Source: Thermoleophilia bacterium (GTDB taxonomy: Bacteria; Actinomycetota; Thermoleophilia; Gaiellales; Gaiellaceae). Taken from it: a DNA stretch of 7,794 bases. The stretch lies in NCBI GenBank assembly GCA_025933895.1, contig JAICZB010000108.1, forward strand, positions 1 to 7,794, in the 5' to 3' direction. Positions 5,358 to 7,794 of this stretch are shown piece by piece (within the stretch, counting starts at the first letter, position 1; every line of letters begins with the position of its first letter). Below the pieces are notes generated by a model that worked only from the letters and a program-made list of their open reading frames with translations, made no database searches and was not told the DNA's origin. Position numbers and translations under genes: made by a program.

Positions 5358-5632
5358 CCTCGACCAGCGCCAGGGTTGCCTTTGGCGACCCGGTCTTGCT
5401 GCCGGACGCCGGCGGCTTTGCCGCCGGCGTTTCCAGCAACTGTGAGCACCTGCTGCGCGAGCGGGAGAAGCAGTGCCGCTTCGGACGAGCCGGCGCCGAA
5501 CGTGACGTAGGAGCCGTCGTCGAAGTAGAGGTCGAGCCGCTCCCGGCTGCCGCCGAACCAGCGCCGGTACACGGCGGTGCCGGCGAGCGCGCCGCTCGCG
5601 AAGCCCGCGAGCGTGAGCAACCTACGTCTCAT
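5354..5632 (-). CDS. Small membrane-anchored hypothetical protein
   Basis: 92 aa. The N-terminus MRRRLLTLAGFASGALAGTAVYRRWF is a single signal-anchor-like helix (about 5-22) flanked by arginines. A short amphipathic segment follows, RERLDLYFDDGSYVTFGAGSSEAALLLPLAQQVL (about 30-63), which looks like a small folded unit (strand-turn-strand then helix). The C-terminal 27 or so residues are Gly/Ala-rich with scattered charge and look disordered. I do not recognise a named family. It overlaps the upstream Roadblock gene by 11 nt and the downstream pyrE by 4 nt (ATGA), so the three are translated from one mRNA. The tight packing argues it is a real gene. A role in placing the Roadblock protein at the membrane is only a guess. 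Confidence 0.72.
   Translation of the reverse strand: MRRRLLTLAGFASGALAGTAVYRRWFGGSRERLDLYFDDGSYVTFGAGSSEAALLLPLAQQVLTVAGNAGGKAAGVRQQDRVAKGNPGAGRG
5406..5430. repeat. Perfect 11-bp inverted repeat upstream of pyrE
   Basis: ACGCCGGCGGC - TTT - GCCGCCGGCGT, inside the last codons of the small membrane protein gene and 48 nt before the pyrE start. A second, weaker hairpin with the same TTT loop (GGGTTGCC/GGCGACCC, one G-T pair) lies at 5373-5391. On the pyrE (minus) strand neither is followed by a T-run, so neither is a classical terminator. Confidence 0.6.
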
Positions 5633-5963
5633 CGGCCACCGCGGCCAGGCACCGCTTCAGGTCGTAGAAGACGAGACCGGGCGATGCCCGCTCGCCCGTG
5701 ACGGCCACGATCGTCCGCTCGCCGGCGCCGGTCACCGCGAACACGTCGCCGCCCGCGAGCTCCGCATGGAGCTGCGTGACGCGGCCCTCGCTGCGGAACG
5801 CCGCGCCGTCGACGAGCTCGCGCACCGCTCGCGCAAGCACCGTTGCGCGCCCTTCCGGCACGCCCACCGAGCCCACCATCTCCCCGTCCGCGGCCACCAC
5901 TGCGGCCGCCTCGATCTGCGGCGAGATCTCGACGAGATCCGCGAGAGCCCGCGCCGCCTCCAT
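5622..5963 (-). CDS. Roadblock/LC7-domain protein
   Basis: 113 aa made up of one Roadblock/LC7 (longin-like) domain: helix ARALADLVEISPQIEA (4-19), strands AAVVAADGEMVGSVGV (20-35) around the usual D-G turn, a central helix (about 40-55), strands VTQLHAELAGGDVFAVTGAG and ERTIVAVTG (62-90), and a last helix GLVFYDLKRCLAAV (96-109). In bacteria such proteins partner small Ras-like GTPases (MglB with MglA) or occur in actinobacterial conservons with a histidine kinase. Neither partner is encoded here, so the ligand is unknown. ATG at 5961-5963 is chosen because the domain starts there; TAGCCT lies 8 nt upstream and no Shine-Dalgarno sequence is seen, suggesting a leaderless mRNA. It is the first gene of an operon with a 92-aa membrane protein and pyrE, overlapping the former by 11 nt. 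It is divergent from the YihY gene across 31 nt. Confidence 0.82.
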   Translation of the reverse strand: MEAARALADLVEISPQIEAAAVVAADGEMVGSVGVPEGRATVLARAVRELVDGAAFRSEGRVTQLHAELAGGDVFAVTGAGERTIVAVTGERASPGLVFYDLKRCLAAVADET

Positions 5964-5971
5964 TGCCGTCG

Positions 5972-5977
5972 AGGCTA
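5972..5977 (-). promoter_or_regulatory. Putative -10 box of the Roadblock-pyrE operon
   Basis: TAGCCT on the minus strand ends 8 nt before the ATG at 5963, the same geometry as at pyrF. The -35 position falls on the YihY gene start (CGTCAC or ATCGTC) and is weak. With only 31 nt between the divergent starts, the promoters of both genes must overlap coding sequence. Confidence 0.4.
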
Positions 5978-5982
5978 TCAGC

Positions 5983-5987
5983 GAGGA
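5983..5987 (+). promoter_or_regulatory. Ribosome-binding site of the YihY-family gene
   Basis: GAGGA, 7 nt before the GTG at 5995. It supports this start over the longer upstream open frame, which would run antisense through the Roadblock gene. Confidence 0.6.
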
Positions 5988-5994
5988 TTCGCGC

Positions 5995-6840
5995 GTGACG
6001 ATTCGCCGCCGCCAGCTCGTGCGCAAGTTCTTCGCCGACCGCGGCACGCACCTGGCGGCGATGGTCGCGTACTTCGCGCTCCTCTCGTTCGTGCCCCTCG
6101 TCTTCCTCACGCTCTCGCTGTTCGGCCTCGCCCACCGCGCGCAGGCCTCGGACTTCTTCATCCGCGAGCTCAAGCACGCCTTCCCGGGAACGTCGCTCGA
6201 CAGCATCATCAAGCTCGTCCGTCGCGTGCAGAACAACGCGGCGGCGCTCGGGATCATCGGCGGCATCGGCCTCATCTGGTCGTCGCTCTCGTTCTTCAGC
6301 GCGCTCGAGTCGGCCTTCAACATCGTCTACGGGCTGCCCAACCGCCGCTTCCTGCACGGGAAGCTGCTCGCCGCCGCCCTGGCGGTGAGCGTCCTCGTCA
6401 CGCTGTTCGTCAGTCTGGTGGTCGGCGCATTCGGCGTCGAGTTTCTGAAGCACAACCTCGGAGCCTTCGCGCGCAGCCCGGTCCTCGCGTACGTCGTCTC
6501 GATCGGAGCCTCCCTCGTCGGCGTCTTCCTCTTCCTCCTCGTGGTCTATCGATGGCTGCCGAACACGCCCGTCCACTGGGAGGAAGCGCTGCCGGGCGCG
6601 ATCCTCGGCGCGGTCGTGCTGGAGGCCTCGTTCCAGGCACTGCCGATCTTCGTGCGTTTCGCCGACGTCAACGTGACGCTGCGGACGCTCGGCGGGCCCG
6701 CGATCCTGCTTCTCTGGCTCTACGTGATGGCGAACGTGATCGTGTTCGGCGGCGAGCTCAACTGGTGGTGGCGGGAGCGGCGCACGGAGGCGCCGCAGTC
6801 GTCGGCGCTCACGGGACGCGAGGAGACGCCTCCGGCGTAG
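5995..6840 (+). CDS. YihY/BrkB (UPF0761) family inner-membrane protein
   Basis: 281 aa, typical of the family, GTG start. Six hydrophobic segments are visible at about 20-46, 83-108, 123-150, 162-187, 197-220 and 232-256. Family landmarks: the N-terminal HLAAMVAYFALLSFVPLVFL (19-38), the region before TM2 with NNAAALGIIGG (80-90), WSSLSFFSALESAFNIVY (95-112), the RWLPN turn (186-190) followed by WEEALPGAILGAVVLEASF (195-213), and LGGPAILLLWLYVMANVIVFGGELN (232-256) near the end. A basic N-terminus (TIRRRQLVRK) and charged tail are probably cytoplasmic. The family was once called ribonuclease BN, but that activity belongs to another protein (RNase Z-like), so no RNase role is implied; its true function is unsettled. 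It is followed after 7 nt by a small secreted protein gene, probably co-transcribed. Confidence 0.93.
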   Translation: MTIRRRQLVRKFFADRGTHLAAMVAYFALLSFVPLVFLTLSLFGLAHRAQASDFFIRELKHAFPGTSLDSIIKLVRRVQNNAAALGIIGGIGLIWSSLSFFSALESAFNIVYGLPNRRFLHGKLLAAALAVSVLVTLFVSLVVGAFGVEFLKHNLGAFARSPVLAYVVSIGASLVGVFLFLLVVYRWLPNTPVHWEEALPGAILGAVVLEASFQALPIFVRFADVNVTLRTLGGPAILLLWLYVMANVIVFGGELNWWWRERRTEAPQSSALTGREETPPA

Positions 6841-6847
6841 AAGCGTC

Positions 6848-7366
6848 ATGAGGAAGCACCGTGTCCTGACTCCGGCCCTCGTAGCGGCGATCGCGGCTGC
6901 AGGCTCGATCTCCGCGGCTGCTCATTCGACGACGAGTGCGCCGGCCTGCGCGGAGGTCACCGGCCCGGCAGGCTACGACACGCACCTCAGCCCCGCCGCG
7001 GGGCCTTCCGGTACGACCGTGACCATCTCCGGAGCGCTTCCCGTCACGGGCGAGGACGGCACCGTCGCCGGGCAGGCCACCGAGATCTTCGCCTACTGGA
7101 ATCTCGCCTTCGGCTCAGGTGGAACGGAGTGGACGTCGGTCTACACCTCGCCGGTTGCGGCCGTCGCCGGATCTCCGGTGCAACGGCTGGCCACGCAGGA
7201 CGTGGCAGGTTTGTGCAGCTATCGGTTCGAGGCCACGATCCCCTCCGTCCCGCCGGGGGCGTACCCGATCGAGGTGCTCTACAAGTGGCAGCCCGGCTAC
7301 CCGGACGGCAGCGGCTGGGGTGAGGCGAGCTTCGCCCCGGCGAGCTTCCAGGTCACGACGGGCTAG
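6848..7366 (+). CDS. Small secreted hypothetical protein with Ig-like/IPT-type segment
   Basis: 172 aa, ATG start 7 nt after the YihY-family stop, with little Shine-Dalgarno match. Residues 1-25 form a signal peptide (MRKHR, then LTPALVAAIAAAGSISAAA), probably cleaved after an Ala around 23-25. The mature part contains LSPAAGPSGTTVTISGALP (47-65), the pattern that opens IPT/TIG or Ig-like beta domains in many actinobacterial surface proteins. It continues with strand-rich sequence: an aromatic AYWNLAFGSGG stretch, RFEATIPSVPPGAYPIEVLYKW (126-147), and FAPASFQVTTG at the end. Only two cysteines remain after cleavage (34 and 123), suited to one disulfide. There is no lipobox, sortase motif or catalytic motif. 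It looks like a single soluble beta-sandwich domain; function unknown. Its TAG shares CTAG with the convergent rdgB gene. Confidence 0.8.
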   Translation: MRKHRVLTPALVAAIAAAGSISAAAHSTTSAPACAEVTGPAGYDTHLSPAAGPSGTTVTISGALPVTGEDGTVAGQATEIFAYWNLAFGSGGTEWTSVYTSPVAAVAGSPVQRLATQDVAGLCSYRFEATIPSVPPGAYPIEVLYKWQPGYPDGSGWGEASFAPASFQVTTG

Positions 7367-7794
7367 ACGGAGAGCGTGGCGAGCAGCGTGTCGGCGGCAC
7401 GCGCGCGGTGGGAGTGCGCAGCTTTCCACTTGTCGCCGAGCTCGGCGACCGTGCGTTCCTCGCCCTCCGGAATGAAGATGGGGTCGTAGCCGAAGCCCTC
7501 GGTCCCACGTGCTGCGTGGGCGATCCGACCCTCGAGCCTGCCGGTGCCGCGGAGCTCGCGGCCGTCGGGTGCGCGGAGGACGAGCTCGGAGACGTAGCGC
7601 GCGCGGCGGTCCTCGACGCCCACGAGCTCGCCGAGGAGCTTCGCGACCGCCGGCGGGCCTTCGGGCGCATAGCGCGCGGAGAGCACCCCCGGGCGGCCGT
7701 CGAGCGCCTCCACCTCGAGGCCCGAGTCCTCGGCGAGGACCCAGCCGGACGCGTGCTCGCTGCCGAAGGCGGCCTTGATCGCTGCGTTCTCGTA
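7363..7794 (-). CDS. rdgB: RdgB/HAM1 non-canonical purine NTP pyrophosphatase (C-terminal 143 residues)
   Basis: The reading frame runs off the right edge, so the N-terminus (including the TxNxxK substrate-binding motif) is not seen. The visible protein begins at YENAAIKA, the family F-x-ENA-x-KA helix, and continues with LAEDSGLEVEALDGRPGV, where the acidic pair before SGL binds the metal and Asp is the proposed base. LSARYAPEG and RARYVSELVL follow, then EGFGYDPIFIPEGEERTVAEL with the conserved FGYDP, and finally AAHSHRARA, where the SHR motif contacts the purine. The enzyme hydrolyses XTP, dITP and ITP to monophosphate and pyrophosphate, keeping deaminated purines out of DNA and RNA. The C-terminus ends 10 or so residues after SHRARA, normal for the family. 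Its TAG overlaps the stop of the convergent secreted protein by 4 nt. Confidence 0.94.
   Translation of the reverse strand, partial: YENAAIKAAFGSEHASGWVLAEDSGLEVEALDGRPGVLSARYAPEGPPAVAKLLGELVGVEDRRARYVSELVLRAPDGRELRGTGRLEGRIAHAARGTEGFGYDPIFIPEGEERTVAELGDKWKAAHSHRARAADTLLATLSV

Noticed and set aside
5406..5430. Inverted repeat as an intrinsic terminator
   Set aside because: On the coding strand it is followed by CCGGCAGC rather than a T-run, and it sits inside an operon with overlapping genes.
5995..6840. Labelling the YihY-family gene as ribonuclease BN
   Set aside because: That name is historical; RNase BN activity belongs to an RNase Z-like enzyme, and this is a six-helix membrane protein.
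5577..6851. Long open frames on both strands over the YihY gene
   Set aside because: The YihY frame shows membrane segments and family motifs; the others are charged or Arg/Pro-rich shadows with no start signal.
1..7794. tRNA, rRNA, CRISPR, transposon or phage signatures
   Set aside because: Nothing resembling cloverleaf arms, regularly spaced repeats, transposase motifs or terminal inverted repeats was seen, and coding sequence fills nearly all of the window.

Overview
This is a dense, ordinary-looking chromosomal stretch from a very GC-rich bacterium, most likely an actinomycetote of the class Thermoleophilia (Gaiellales/Solirubrobacterales-like). That assignment is inference. It rests on the strong G/C third-position bias, frequent GTG/TTG starts (six of ten visible starts), TANNNT -10 boxes placed 6-8 nt before start codons (leaderless-type genes), a short HU, a subfamily-2 OMP decarboxylase and a Roadblock/LC7 protein encoded next to pyrE. 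I see no mobile element, CRISPR array, tRNA or rRNA.

Layout, left to right. (1) Positions 1-1041, minus: 5' two-thirds of guaB (IMP dehydrogenase), cut by the left edge. (2) Divergent from it, 1115-2212, plus: an exported, probable beta-propeller protein. (3) Minus-strand run pyrF (3514-4344) - LysM membrane protein (3193-3510) - PfkB-family sugar-phosphate kinase (2209-3165), which meets the propeller gene tail to tail with the two TAG stops sharing one CTAG. (4) hup (HU, 4445-4735, minus), a self-contained unit with a good promoter, strong Shine-Dalgarno sequence and an intrinsic terminator, sitting between pyrE and pyrF. (5) A tightly overlapping minus-strand operon: Roadblock/LC7 protein (5622-5963) - 92-aa membrane-anchored protein (5354-5632) - pyrE (4800-5357). 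(6) Divergent plus-strand pair: YihY/BrkB-family membrane protein (5995-6840) and a small secreted protein (6848-7366). (7) rdgB/HAM1-type NTP pyrophosphatase (7363-7794, minus, start lies beyond the right edge), which again shares a CTAG stop with its convergent neighbour.

The theme is nucleotide metabolism: guaB makes XMP for guanine nucleotides, pyrE and pyrF perform the last two steps of UMP synthesis, and rdgB cleans deaminated purine NTPs. Envelope genes (propeller, LysM, YihY, small secreted protein) are interspersed. No gene-free stretch exceeds about 100 bp.

I find no convincing new multi-gene system. The points most worth a second look are the Roadblock-membrane protein-pyrE cassette, altered active-site loop residues in IMP dehydrogenase and orotate phosphoribosyltransferase, the recurring leaderless start architecture, the shared CTAG stop overlaps, and two tandem TTT-loop hairpins just upstream of pyrE.
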